Of a stretch of 57,543 nt of DNA, positions 42,689-52,037 are shown piece by piece (positions within the stretch are counted from its first letter, which is position 1; the number at the start of each line of letters is the position of its first letter). The notes beneath the pieces are model-generated. The model ran no database searches. It was given only the letters and a program-made list of their open reading frames with translations, and had not been told where the DNA came from. A program made the translations under genes and the position numbers. Origin of the DNA: an uncultured Saprospiraceae bacterium (GTDB taxonomy: Bacteria > Bacteroidota > Bacteroidia > Chitinophagales > Saprospiraceae); assembly GCA_937928575.1 (NCBI GenBank), contig CALFWW010000098.1:1-57543 (forward strand), given 5' to 3'.

Positions 42689-43222
42689 TTATTCAGTTTC
42701 TTCTTGAAGTACCAGCACATAATTCTCTTCTACATCCACGATTTTTATTGGTGCTCCAGTGATAATTTCTTTTTTATTAAATGATTTTGCTTTCAATTCT
42801 CTTTGCGCGCCTTTGATGGTCACTTGCACGATTCCTTCACCATCCGTCGCTGGAATTTTTAAGTAAACTTTTCCTTTTTGATATAATGCATCGTCCATAC
42901 TCCAATTGACATTCGCTTCATTTCTCAACATCAATTTGAAAACATAACTGACTACAAAGAGTGCAACCAAACCGGAAAGTATTCCAATCACTGCAGCCAT
43001 TCCAGGATGCTTACCACCGATTAATAGTGCTTTGACGATCCAGGTAGTCACAGAGATGAAAGTCAAAAATCCTTTTACGAATCCTAATCCACCTGAGTCA
43101 ACATCTACATCACCGCCTCCTATTTCAATATCGAGATCCAGTCCACCAATCAGGGATAAGAGTAACATTAGAATAAGAATTCCGCCAGTAACCAGGGACA
43201 CCCATGTGAGAATTTCAATCAT
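42689..43222 (-). CDS. NfeD/YuaF-like membrane protein
   Basis: 177 aa. Membrane helices at about 5-26, 48-70 and 76-97; between the first two is an acidic Gly/Asp segment (GGLDLDIEIGGGDVDVDSGG). The C-terminal 70 residues (YQKGKVYLKIPATDGEGIVQVTIKGAQRELKAKS...GAPIKIVDVEENYVLVL) form the OB fold typical of NfeD proteins. Paired with flotillin in one transcript, it is expected to act with it at the inner membrane. A palindrome at 43312-43332 is in its upstream region. Confidence 0.88.
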   Translation of the reverse strand: MIEILTWVSLVTGGILILMLLLSLIGGLDLDIEIGGGDVDVDSGGLGFVKGFLTFISVTTWIVKALLIGGKHPGMAAVIGILSGLVALFVVSYVFKLMLRNEANVNWSMDDALYQKGKVYLKIPATDGEGIVQVTIKGAQRELKAKSFNKKEIITGAPIKIVDVEENYVLVLQEETE

Positions 43223-43311
43223 TTTCGTTTGATTTAAAATACTTAAAAAATAAGATGAAGCCGATCATTAACACATTACTTACATACCCAAGCAGCATCT
43301 TTGTTAGCTTT

Positions 43312-43332
43312 AAAATGACCAATCGTCATTTT
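43312..43332. promoter_or_regulatory. Palindrome upstream of the NfeD/flotillin operon
   Basis: AAAATGAC-CAATC-GTCATTTT is a perfect 8-bp inverted repeat about 90 bp before the start at 43222. A possible operator. The rest of 43223-43688 holds a TATATTTG at 43670-43677 but nothing else certain. Confidence 0.45.
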
Positions 43333-43688
43333 CTCTAAAGTTAACCATTGTTTGTATTATATTAACATTATTTTAAGACTTCTTCGTTCAAATTTTGGAG
43401 TTCATTGGTCTAAAGTTTCAGGATGTTAATCGAAGAATTGTTTTTTTCTTACATAGATCCGCCGATTTCCGCAAATTGTATAAGTGCTTTAGCTACACAC
43501 CTTATTTTTAATACACTTCTACGCAGCCCAATATTTTTATCATTCTTTTTTGCACACTTATAATATCTTATTTTGTACGTTCCAATCTAAAGTATCCGAC
43601 AGCTTCGCGAACGAATTAGTTACACAACGTATCGTTAGCATAGAATTTAGACTTGAACCACGAAAAAGCTATATTTGGAACTTGAGTA

Positions 43689-44285
43689 TTGACAAAAAAT
43701 TTGAAATTGATAGAAGCAACATACAATGAAAAAGCATTAGTCGTAGAAATTCTAACTTCCGCATTTGAAACAGAAACAGTCGAAAATCAAATTAACTTAA
43801 TAGTAGGAAATGGGAAAGATCGCAGACAACGTATGCAAGTGCTGATGGCTTATCTTTTTGAAAACTCCATGTTATTTGGCAAAGTATATTTATCAGATGA
43901 CCGAAAAGGAGTGTTGTTAATTAATTTTTCAGAACAAAAAACAACCCTCAAAACAATTTTTTTGGATATTGAATTGGCTTTTAAATGTATTGGGTTCATC
44001 AACGTACCTAGTGTGTTGAAAAGACAGCGACTGGCAAAAAAAAATCATCCAAAGGAAAAACATATTTCTCCAATTATTTTTGGGGTATTACCTGAAGTCA
44101 GAGGAAAGTTGACGGCAGCTCGATTAATCAAACAAGTCATGCACAAATATGCAGACAATACATTACCAGTCATTATTGATACAGTTACGGAATACAATTT
44201 GAAGTTGTATCAGAAGTTTGGATTTCGGATCATGAAGAGAGAGGAGTCACTTGGGTTTCCTATTTATTTTTTGCGTATGAATTAG
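43689..44285 (+). CDS. GNAT-family N-acetyltransferase
   Basis: 198 aa from a TTG start at 43689; the first in-frame ATG is residue 49, which would lose the N-terminal strand/helix, so TTG is preferred. The fold pattern is GNAT: LIEATYNEKALVVEILTSAF (helix 1), GKVYLSDDRKGVLLINF (strands), HISPIIFGVLPEVRGKLTAARLIKQVMHKY (acetyl-CoA loop region, with VRGKLTAA in place of Q/RxxGxG/A) and LPVIIDTVTEYNLKLYQKFGFRIM. Substrate unknown. Confidence 0.82.
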   Translation: MTKNLKLIEATYNEKALVVEILTSAFETETVENQINLIVGNGKDRRQRMQVLMAYLFENSMLFGKVYLSDDRKGVLLINFSEQKTTLKTIFLDIELAFKCIGFINVPSVLKRQRLAKKNHPKEKHISPIIFGVLPEVRGKLTAARLIKQVMHKYADNTLPVIIDTVTEYNLKLYQKFGFRIMKREESLGFPIYFLRMN

Positions 44286-44331
44286 ATGGTTTAACAAATA
44301 GAGCCTAATTCGACAAGTTGTATAACACAAA

Positions 44332-44457
44332 GAATACGTATTTTTAACACATAGATCACAGCAGAAACATAGAAACACATAGAATAAAAGTGCCAAATTC
44401 ATATTTGCTATGTGCCTCTATGTTTCTATGTGCACTATGTGTTAAATAAGCGTATTC
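44332..44457. repeat. TTAACACATAG palindromic repeat, copy 2
   Basis: GAATACG...TTTAACACATAG at 44332-44354 pairs with CTATGTGTTAAA...CGTATTC at 44435-44457. Inner arms contain ACATAGAAACACATAG (44366-44382 region) and its inverse. A 15-bp piece, GTGCACTATGTGTTA (44430-44444), recurs at 44472-44486 inside the end of the thioredoxin gene. Confidence 0.85.
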
Positions 44458-44476
44458 TGTTTTGTAAAAAAGTGCA

Positions 44477-44833
44477 CTATGTGTTAGCCACTTTATACTC
44501 ATCCAATATCTCCTGCAGATTAGGTTTAGGGATTAGACCAGAAAAACGCTCTACCATTTCTCCATCTTTGAAAAATATCAGTGTAGGGATTGACTTGACT
44601 TTGAAATGTTGACCCAATTCCGGATTATGCTGTGTATTGACTTTTGCAACCAGAGCAGTTCCCTCATTTTCTTCTGCCAACTCATCTATGATTGGACCTA
44701 GCACTTTGCAAGGACCACACCAATCGGCATAAAAATCCAACAATACAGGCACATCCGATTTGACAACCAGTTCTTCAAAATTTTCTTTTGTGATTTGGGT
44801 AGTAGGGTATTTAGGTTTCTTTTTCCAGAACAT
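44477..44833 (-). CDS. trxA: Thioredoxin
   Basis: 118 aa. DVPVLLDFYADWCGPCKVLGPIIDELAEE contains the redox-active WCGPC (38-42); KVNTQHNPELGQHFKVKSIPTLIFFKDGEMVERFSG has the cis-Pro. The N-terminus MFWKKKPKYP has no signal peptide, so it is cytoplasmic. It reduces protein disulfides with thioredoxin reductase. The last codons and the TAG stop lie in a fragment of the TTAACACATAG repeat, so the natural C-terminus may have been altered by the repeat. Confidence 0.93.
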   Translation of the reverse strand: MFWKKKPKYPTTQITKENFEELVVKSDVPVLLDFYADWCGPCKVLGPIIDELAEENEGTALVAKVNTQHNPELGQHFKVKSIPTLIFFKDGEMVERFSGLIPKPNLQEILDEYKVANT

Positions 44834-44951
44834 AATAGATTGATTAAGGTGTTCTACCTTTTAACAGTAGAAATAAAGGTAAGGTTTCAATTTCATTTGG
44901 AAAGGTTCCTTCTTGTCTTTGCTCAGACACTCAAACTAACAAAAATAATGA

Positions 44952-45158
44952 TTAATATACTTTCACTTCTTTGGTCTCAATACTATCGCGGGTATGCCAT
45001 TTGGATTTGGCTTCATTTGAAGGCTTGACTTTTGCGATCGGTTGAGTTGAAATTGAAGTGTTGGAATAAATATTTGTTTCAAAAAAATCATTCAGTAGTG
45101 CTACGTTGAGGCAAGCTAGCACCATAATCGGTATTAAGTATTTGAAGTTAATTTTCAT
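44952..45158 (-). CDS. Small hypothetical membrane or exported protein, 68 aa
   Basis: Start chosen at ATG 45158 (MKINFKYLIPIMVLACLNVAL), giving an N-terminal hydrophobic helix; the longer frame adds 20 unlikely residues. The rest is polar (TNIYSNTSISTQPIAKVKPSNEAKSKWHTRD). No family known. Modest support: coding-like composition and a sensible signal sequence. Confidence 0.5.
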   Translation of the reverse strand: MKINFKYLIPIMVLACLNVALLNDFFETNIYSNTSISTQPIAKVKPSNEAKSKWHTRDSIETKEVKVY

Positions 45159-45295
45159 CGCAAGGTTTTTTGGTTCTCTTAGTAAATTTAATACAATACA
45201 AGGTACTATGCAATACATAGTAGTGATTGTTTTATAATTTAACGTTTGGTCAACGGAAAATTAGTTTCATCAATGATTGATTGACAGTTGTTTAA

Positions 45296-45350
45296 TAATG
45301 CAAATTGTATTCTCAAAGATAACCGTAATTATAGACTACAATTTGTATAA
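45296..45350. mobile_element. Internally deleted MITE copy
   Basis: Begins with TAATGCAAATTGTA and ends with TAGACTACAATTTGTATAA. TCTCAAAGATAACC...TAATTATAG (45311-45334) is the inverse of the left end of the full copy at 52311-52350. The central 110 bp or so are missing. Confidence 0.75.
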
Positions 45351-45366
45351 GACATAATTCAACTTG

Positions 45367-45613
45367 ATGAATGAGGCTATTGAACAAATAAACAATATTA
45401 ACTTTTACTCAGACGTAAAAATCTCTCAAAATGAAAGCTATGATTCAATAATCTTCATTTTTAATGACAATGTAAAATTTTGATTGAAAATTGGATCAAT
45501 CAGGGAAAAGTTATTCAAGCTGAGCTTCATGTTTTTTTAAACTATACGTTAATAGATGGAGTGCAGTGGCAAAAAAAAGAAAAGTGAAATACCACAATGA
45601 TAACACACAATAA
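45367..45613 (+). pseudogene. Frameshifted small gene, about 82 aa if repaired
   Basis: Frame 1 starts at ATG 45367 (MNEAIEQINNINFYSDVKIS) and stops with TGA at 45481-45483 after ...FIFNDNVKF. A second frame overlaps there and reads ILIENWINQGKVIQAELHVF and on to KYHNDNTQ-stop (45611-45613). One added A in the AAAATTTT run near 45474 gives a continuous protein through DNVKILIENWIN. No family recognised. It lies next to a MITE remnant, in a 500-bp stretch otherwise without genes. Confidence 0.4.
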
Positions 45614-45720
45614 TGTGAAGGAACACAATGCGAAAGACTAGTGCATTTATTGTTATAACTCTATTCAAAAATAAATCCTTCCTTTTTTCTAGTGTACCAG
45701 AGATTCTGTTAGTTTTTTGT

Positions 45721-46182
45721 CTAGTCAGAGTCTAGTATGTTTTCCCTCTTAGATTTTCTACTAAACAACACCAATATATTTTCAGCAAAAAGTATTAAAA
45801 TAGCAAACACAGAAAATATTATAACACTTGAGTCTAATATTAAAAGCTTTAGAACCAATTCAGATCTGTCAACTTTTTCAATTATAAGATTAACTAAATA
45901 TGAAATCTTTGAGATGATGAGTCCCGCAGTAATCAAAAAAAGCAAATTCATTAACCTATTGAACAAAGAAAAATTTTTCGTAAAATGCCAGCCAATTGAA
46001 ACCAAAGAGCATACTAAATAAATATTGAGTATTTGTAAATTAGGGTAATATTTAACGTCAGGAGGCAAAGCGATTTTAGAATCTGGAGTAATAAAGATAT
46101 TCAAGTTAATGCTTACTAAAATTAATATACCTAACCGAGAAATGTTTTGCCATTTAAAAAATTTACCTATTCCATTTTTCAT
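45721..46182 (-). CDS. Hypothetical integral membrane protein, 153 aa
   Basis: Four predicted membrane helices (about 16-31, 51-68, 77-97, 109-135). N- and C-termini are charged (MKNGIGKFFKWQ; RKSKRENILDSD). No family recognised. It starts 32 nt after the stop of the RND pump gene on the same strand and may be in that operon. Confidence 0.6.
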   Translation of the reverse strand: MKNGIGKFFKWQNISRLGILILVSINLNIFITPDSKIALPPDVKYYPNLQILNIYLVCSLVSIGWHFTKNFSLFNRLMNLLFLITAGLIISKISYLVNLIIEKVDRSELVLKLLILDSSVIIFSVFAILILFAENILVLFSRKSKRENILDSD

Positions 46183-46214
46183 TTATGTCTATAATCTTCT
46201 AGCAAATAAATCTA

Positions 46215-49200
46215 TCAAATTATTCCACTAGAAACTTTCATCGTCACTTGCACCATTGCAATAATAAATGCAAGCACTACCAATGCTGCCAATAGGGTCA
46301 AAAACCAAGGATGTCTCCGATTGGGATAGGCTGGCTCAACCATCGCCGCAGTCATTTGTTCGCCAAACCAAAGTTGGGTCGTGAACTTTTTAATCCTATT
46401 GGAAATCACCATCAACGAAGGAATCATAATCAATAAAATAAACGTCGAGATAATCAATCCAAATGCAACAGAGATTGCCATCGGTATTAAGAACTGGGCT
46501 TGCGTACTTTTTTCCAGCATTAACGGTAATAATCCAGCTACGGTTGTGATAGTGGTTAATGTGATTGGACGGAATCTAGAGACCCCTGTTTTATAAAGTG
46601 CATCATTGAATGGCATTCCATTTCGGATATTGTCATTGAAAGTAGAGATGAATACCAATGCGTCATTCACTAAAATTCCAACCAAAGCAATAATTCCTAA
46701 AGCAGAAAATAAATTGATTGGTACATCCATAAACCAGTGTCCAAATCCAACACCTATAAACCCAAATGGAATTAGCATAAATACAATGAGTGCTTGACTA
46801 ACTGAGCTAAAAGTCAAAATTATAACAAAAAGCATACATAACAAGATGATCGGCATTGTCCTTTGCATCGATACCATTGCTTCTTGGTTTTCTTTTGCTT
46901 GTCCTTCCAATCCTACACTCACCGTTGGGTATCTTTCCAAAATTCTAGGCAACAAAATATTCTCAATATCAGCAACAATATCACTGACAGATACTTTATC
47001 ATTTTGAACATCGGCAGTCACCCTGATTTCTCGCTGACCATTGATGTGATTGATCGCGATGACCCCACGTTCTGAATTGAAAGTTACTAAATCGGAAAGC
47101 GGAATGGATTGACCCAATGCAGACCGAATTCGCATGTTGGCCAAATCGCTGATGGAGCTTCGATCTTCTAAATCGTAACGCACCCATACTTTTACTTCAT
47201 CTTGACCTCGTTGTAAACGCTGGATTTCTGCACCAAAAAAGCCTTGTCTCACATTTCGCAATACCTCCGCCAATGTGAATCCTAAACTTTGCGCCTTTGG
47301 TGTCAAGGTCAGTGAAACTTCTTTTAACCCTTCTTTGTTAGAGTCATCAATGTCGGTCAAATCTTTTATTTTACTCAACTCCATTTTCAATTCTTCAACG
47401 GCCAGATCAAGTTGCTCTGGGTTCGTTCCTAATAATGATATGGAGACTGGATCACCAAATATATTTCCAAGTCCGAAAACCAATGTTTCCGCTTCGGGAA
47501 TAGGACCTAGTTCTTTTTTGATCATATCGATGATTCTTCTGTTCTTTACCGAATCTCGGTATTCTCCCTTCATCAAATAGAACTGCATATTTCCTTGATA
47601 GGAAGTTGGACCCACATTTTTTTCTACAATTTCAATGACATTTTCTTTGCCTTCATAGTACCGATCTTTCATTTTTTGATTGGCTGCAAATGCGGCACGT
47701 TCCACACGATCTAACACACTAGTTACTTGATCTGCACTACTTCCAGTTGGCATTTCGACGGTGACACCAAAATTGTCGGATTCAATATTTGGAAAGAAAG
47801 TTCCGCGGATGACCCCACCTGCCATCGCTCCGATAGTGATGATTAATCCGGCAGCACATACTGCAAGAGTAGGGAACGAATAGAGCATGGATACTCTCAA
47901 AAGAGGACCATACATTTTGTCTTTCATAAAGTCCATGATCCGTTCAAAAAATTGCGAAATTCGATTGGATGTATTTTCTTTCAATGCCTTGGAGTGCGCA
48001 ATATGAGCAGGTAAAATCAGGGCACCTTCTACCAATGAAAATATCAAAGTGAAAATAACAACTACCGCCATTTCTGGAAAAACTTCTCCTAATCTACCTT
48101 CTATGAAAAAGAAAGAGGAGAAAGCAATTACCGTCGTCAAAATTGCAGAAGAGACCGCAGGTAAAACTTCCATCGTTCCTTCCAATGCAGCGGTCATTGC
48201 ATCTGCTCCGCGTTCATAGTGTTGGTAAATATTTTCGGCGATTACAATTCCGTCGTCTACCAATATTCCGATAACCAACACCATTCCGAAAGTTGTGATC
48301 ACATTGATGGTGATGCCCAAAAAGGAGGCTGCCAAAAACATTCCCGCAAATGAAATTGGAATCGCCAAAGCCACCCAAAACGCCATTCTTGCATTCAGAA
48401 ACATGGCCAGTAAAACCAGTACAATGATAAACCCAATGAGCCCATTTGTTTTTATGAATTCAATTCTACCATTCAGATACTCTTTTCCATCTCTGATTTT
48501 CGAAACTTCAACGGTTGGATATTTTTGGCGAAATTCTTTCAAATAAGCAATCGTAGAAGCACTGTTGGTGAACATATCTTCATCAGTCGTATTGAAGACT
48601 TCAATCGTGATTGCAGGATTGCCATTGATGTAAGTACGCGAAGGATTATCGACCCATTGATCTTGGACGCTTGCGATTTGATTCAACTTTATAATTCCGC
48701 CATTTGGATTACTTCGTATGACGATGTCACCGAAATTTTCGGCATAATATTCTTTGTTTTTGGCACGGATTAATAAGTCTTCTGTTTTTGTTTTGATGGT
48801 GCCACCAGTTGATAACAAGTTGTTTCCACGAATCGCATTAACGGCCTCATCAAAGGTTATATTCAATGCGCGCATATCAGATTCGCGAAAGCTGATTTCG
48901 ATTTCCTCTTCTGGAAAACCAGAAACCACCACTCTTGAAATACCATCCAATTCTAACAAGTCATCTTCGGCAATTCTTGCATACTTTTTTAGAGTTCTCA
49001 AATCCATGGCACCAGATATCGAGAATTTATAAGAGGTCGAATAATTGATTCGTTTGTAAATCACAGGCGGTTCCATGTCGATAGGAAAACTACTGATTTG
49101 ATCTACTGCATTTTTCACATCTGTCAATACCAAGTCGGTGTCAAATCCTCTTTCTGCTTCCACAATTACGGATGCCGCATTTTCGGAAGAAGTAGAAGTT

Positions 49201-49442
49201 GTTTTTTTAACACCGTTTACACCGATAAGATTTTCTTCGATTTTATTGACGACTCCTTCCTCCATTTCTTCCGGAGATGCACCCGGATATACCAATTGAA
49301 TAGTGATGATTCGGGATGGACTTTCAGGGAAAAAAGTCGTCTTGATTTGATATAAACCAAAAAATCCCATGATGAAAATAAACACCATGAGCAAATTTGC
49401 TGCCACAGAATTGTGCAGGAAAAAATTGATAATTCCTCTCAT
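46215..49442 (-). CDS. RND efflux pump permease (HAE1/AcrB type)
   Basis: 1075 aa, 12 membrane helices with two large periplasmic loops. Start MRGIINFFLHNSVAANLLMVF is the typical first helix. In helix 4, GMVLVIGILVDDGIVIAENIYQHYERG carries the Asp-Asp pair of the proton relay, and the second-half helices contain ALGIIALVGILVNDALVF. Porter-domain motif: LVYPGASPEEMEEGVVNKIEE. It exports drugs, bile-like compounds, lipids or metals by proton antiport. The adaptor gene ends 6 nt before it; no TolC-like channel is in the window. Confidence 0.95.
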   Translation of the reverse strand: MRGIINFFLHNSVAANLLMVFIFIMGFFGLYQIKTTFFPESPSRIITIQLVYPGASPEEMEEGVVNKIEENLIGVNGVKKTTSTSSENAASVIVEAERGFDTDLVLTDVKNAVDQISSFPIDMEPPVIYKRINYSTSYKFSISGAMDLRTLKKYARIAEDDLLELDGISRVVVSGFPEEEIEISFRESDMRALNITFDEAVNAIRGNNLLSTGGTIKTKTEDLLIRAKNKEYYAENFGDIVIRSNPNGGIIKLNQIASVQDQWVDNPSRTYINGNPAITIEVFNTTDEDMFTNSASTIAYLKEFRQKYPTVEVSKIRDGKEYLNGRIEFIKTNGLIGFIIVLVLLAMFLNARMAFWVALAIPISFAGMFLAASFLGITINVITTFGMVLVIGILVDDGIVIAENIYQHYERGADAMTAALEGTMEVLPAVSSAILTTVIAFSSFFFIEGRLGEVFPEMAVVVIFTLIFSLVEGALILPAHIAHSKALKENTSNRISQFFERIMDFMKDKMYGPLLRVSMLYSFPTLAVCAAGLIITIGAMAGGVIRGTFFPNIESDNFGVTVEMPTGSSADQVTSVLDRVERAAFAANQKMKDRYYEGKENVIEIVEKNVGPTSYQGNMQFYLMKGEYRDSVKNRRIIDMIKKELGPIPEAETLVFGLGNIFGDPVSISLLGTNPEQLDLAVEELKMELSKIKDLTDIDDSNKEGLKEVSLTLTPKAQSLGFTLAEVLRNVRQGFFGAEIQRLQRGQDEVKVWVRYDLEDRSSISDLANMRIRSALGQSIPLSDLVTFNSERGVIAINHINGQREIRVTADVQNDKVSVSDIVADIENILLPRILERYPTVSVGLEGQAKENQEAMVSMQRTMPIILLCMLFVIILTFSSVSQALIVFMLIPFGFIGVGFGHWFMDVPINLFSALGIIALVGILVNDALVFISTFNDNIRNGMPFNDALYKTGVSRFRPITLTTITTVAGLLPLMLEKSTQAQFLIPMAISVAFGLIISTFILLIMIPSLMVISNRIKKFTTQLWFGEQMTAAMVEPAYPNRRHPWFLTLLAALVVLAFIIAMVQVTMKVSSGII

Positions 49443-49448
49443 AGTTTA

Positions 49449-50570
49449 CTAATTATTGGCCACTGCTTTTTGACCGGGTGATAAACTATTGACTCCTCTG
49501 ACAACTACTTCATCATTTGATTCAACTCCTCTTACATGGACCTTATCATCGTTACGAAGGACTACTTCTACTTCTTTTTGGGTAATAATACTGTCTTTTA
49601 AAACATAAATCAGATTTTGATTAACAATCGCTTCACGTGGTAGGGAGGCAACACTTCTGATTTGTGATCCTTTCAATTCTCCTTTCAGATACATGCCATC
49701 TCGAAGTCCTCGACCACTGACGTTGACATAAACGGGTATGCTTTGCGTCGTCTGATCAATCGTATTACTGATTCTGCTAATGGTTCCCTTAAATTTCTTC
49801 CCCAAATCTTCTGCAATTAAATCAACGGATTGACCTTGTTTTATCAATCCAAAATCTTTTTGATTAATGGGAGCAGACAATTCGTAGAAATTTGTATTCA
49901 TAATGTTAGCGAGTGGTATTCCCGGACTAACCATTGATCCTGGGTATGCATTAACGGATAAAAACACACCGCTGAATGGGGCGTACACTTGATAATTTTT
50001 AAAGCGATCTTCAAGACCTTTGATGTTGTAAAAAGTGGTATAGATATTTTTACTAGCAACAAAGTATTTTTCTTGTTCGCTTGATATAGTAGGTAATGCT
50101 GGAGTCGATTGTTCGACCTGAAAATTATCTAAATACGTTTTCCATTTGTTAAAAGCGGCGGGATAATCGAGTTTTAAATCCGGCATTATTTGAGTAATCG
50201 CATTCATCAAACTACTACGCTGTGCAAAAAGATTGAATTTTTCATCCTGACTATCAATCTGAAAAAGTAATTCTCCTTCTTTGAAATAAGAACCTTTTTT
50301 CCACTTCTTATTAATTGGTAGGAGACGACCTTGTACCTCAGCAGCGACATCGATTTTTTCTATTGCTTGAATTCTACCGTCAATACTGATTTTACTTTGG
50401 ATGGATTCAATCGGGAAAGACTGTGTATTTACAAAAATTATTTCTTGTGCAATTGGCGTATCCGTAACGGTTGACTTTTTTTGTGATTTCAGTTTTGCAG
50501 AGATCGCTCCTCCAATGAGTAAAATGAGTAGCGAAACGATTGCTGAAATGATCCATTGTCTTTTAATCAT
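49449..50570 (-). CDS. RND efflux periplasmic adaptor (membrane fusion protein)
   Basis: Start at ATG 50570 (MIKRQWIISAIVSLLILLIGG), since the longer frame adds 23 residues without signal character; 373 aa. One N-terminal membrane anchor, then the HlyD/AcrA layout: lipoyl half (IDGRIQAIEKIDVAAEVQGRLLPINKKWKKGSYFKEGELLFQID), a short coiled-coil, second lipoyl half (YQVYAPFSGVFLSVNAYPGSMV), a beta-barrel (DLIAEDLGKKFKGTISRISNT) and a membrane-proximal domain ending GVNSLSPGQKAV. It connects the pump to an outer-membrane channel. Confidence 0.94.
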   Translation of the reverse strand: MIKRQWIISAIVSLLILLIGGAISAKLKSQKKSTVTDTPIAQEIIFVNTQSFPIESIQSKISIDGRIQAIEKIDVAAEVQGRLLPINKKWKKGSYFKEGELLFQIDSQDEKFNLFAQRSSLMNAITQIMPDLKLDYPAAFNKWKTYLDNFQVEQSTPALPTISSEQEKYFVASKNIYTTFYNIKGLEDRFKNYQVYAPFSGVFLSVNAYPGSMVSPGIPLANIMNTNFYELSAPINQKDFGLIKQGQSVDLIAEDLGKKFKGTISRISNTIDQTTQSIPVYVNVSGRGLRDGMYLKGELKGSQIRSVASLPREAIVNQNLIYVLKDSIITQKEVEVVLRNDDKVHVRGVESNDEVVVRGVNSLSPGQKAVANN

Positions 50571-50911
50571 TTTCGATTCGGTTGGTTTAGTTTTCCGAGT
50601 AGTTTTATGTTGTTTTCTGAGTTGACACAAGTTAGACAAATGAGGGGGGATTTGGTTTATATATAACAGAAATATTTTTGATGTTTATAGTAATTTATTC
50701 TCTACTAACAATTATATCGCATCATCAAAGGAACTCGTACATGAATCGCCTAATTTTCTCAGCAAAATTTTCAAAAGAAATCTACAATAATGTACCGCTA
50801 TTTAAACCTATTCTTGCATTGTATTTTTATAAATTAAGGTTACATTGAATGCTTAATTATCTTTATCATCATAATGTTCAGTTTATTTACTTTTTATTAG
50901 AATAAAGTAGT
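50571..50911. other. Divergent promoter region, 341 bp
   Basis: Separates the efflux operon and the formylglycine-type gene. AT-rich, no ORF, no regulator gene and no clear palindrome recognised. Confidence 0.45.
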
Positions 50912-51970
50912 ATGAGACGGGTCGTTTGTCTATTAATTCCAATCCTAGTTTTATCCGTGGGCTGCATCAGTAGTGATGAGTCAAAAAAGTTGAACAGTGA
51001 AATTAAGAACTCCGATGAACGGCAGGCAATTAATAACCAAAAAATTGACATGGTATTAATCCCAGGTGGTGTCTTGAATATGGGCGGCGACAACGAGCAA
51101 GCTGACCCAAATGAGTTCCCCAAACACAAAGTAGCCGTAAATGGTTTTTGGATGGATGAGACAGAGGTCACCAATGCGCAATTTAGTGAGTTTATCAAAG
51201 CAACTAAATACCTAACAATAGCCGAACGGCCCATTGATTGGGAAGCAATGGAAAAGGATTTGCCACCGAATACACCGAAGCCGCCAGATAGTTTGTTGCA
51301 ACCAGGTGCACTCGTTTTTCGATCGACCAACCAACCGGTTCCATTAAATAATCCGGCACTTTGGTGGTACTGGACGATAGGAGCCAACTGGCAACATCCA
51401 GATGGACCAGACAGTGGGATACAAGATAAAATGAATCATCCGGTCGTACATATTGCGTGGGAAGATGTGACAGCGTATGCAGAGTGGGCGGGCAAGCGAT
51501 TGCCTACTGAAGCAGAATGGGAGTGGGCATCACGAGGAGGTTTGGAAGATCAAACTTATCCTTGGGGTGGAGAGGACGTCAATGCTGGAAAACCAAAAGC
51601 TAACTTCTGGCAAGGGCTGTTTCCTTTTGAAAATAATTTGAAGGATGGTCACCAGACAACTTCGCCTGTGAAATCTTTTCCACCCAATGGATATGGCTTG
51701 TATGACATGGCTGGCAATGTGTGGGAATGGTGTTATGATTGGTTCGATTTTGATTATTATAAAAAGTCAGAAGCCGTTCAAGCAAATAATAAGGGACCTA
51801 CTAAAGCCTTCAATCCTCGTATGCCATATCAACAAGAGAAAATTATTCGAGGCGGATCATTTCTATGTAATGATGATTATTGCTCTGGTTATCGAAACGC
51901 CCGCCGAATGGGGTCGAGTATAGATACGGGCTTGAGTCATACTGGATTTAGGTGTGTGTTAGCTGATTAA
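50912..51970 (+). CDS. Formylglycine-generating-enzyme (SUMF1) lipoprotein with both active-site cysteines
   Basis: 352 aa. MRRVVCLLIPILVLSVGC is a lipoprotein signal (Cys18). The FGE-sulfatase domain runs from MVLIPGGVLNMGGDN (47-61) to the end; typical blocks are WMDETEVTNAQFSEFIKAT, PVVHIAWEDVTAYAEWAGKRLPTEAEWEWASRGG and YDMAGNVWEWCYDW. The C-terminal GGSFLCNDDYCSGYR has Cys319 and Cys324 at the spacing of the copper-binding active-site cysteines of true FGE, unlike most bacterial SUMF1 relatives. It would convert a sulfatase Cys to formylglycine; no sulfatase gene is in the window. Confidence 0.92.
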   Translation: MRRVVCLLIPILVLSVGCISSDESKKLNSEIKNSDERQAINNQKIDMVLIPGGVLNMGGDNEQADPNEFPKHKVAVNGFWMDETEVTNAQFSEFIKATKYLTIAERPIDWEAMEKDLPPNTPKPPDSLLQPGALVFRSTNQPVPLNNPALWWYWTIGANWQHPDGPDSGIQDKMNHPVVHIAWEDVTAYAEWAGKRLPTEAEWEWASRGGLEDQTYPWGGEDVNAGKPKANFWQGLFPFENNLKDGHQTTSPVKSFPPNGYGLYDMAGNVWEWCYDWFDFDYYKKSEAVQANNKGPTKAFNPRMPYQQEKIIRGGSFLCNDDYCSGYRNARRMGSSIDTGLSHTGFRCVLAD

Positions 51971-52037
51971 ATGCTAGAAAAGAATATATTTTTCAAAAAA
52001 AACGTCTTACGCAATCTCATAGTTTATGAAGCTTATT

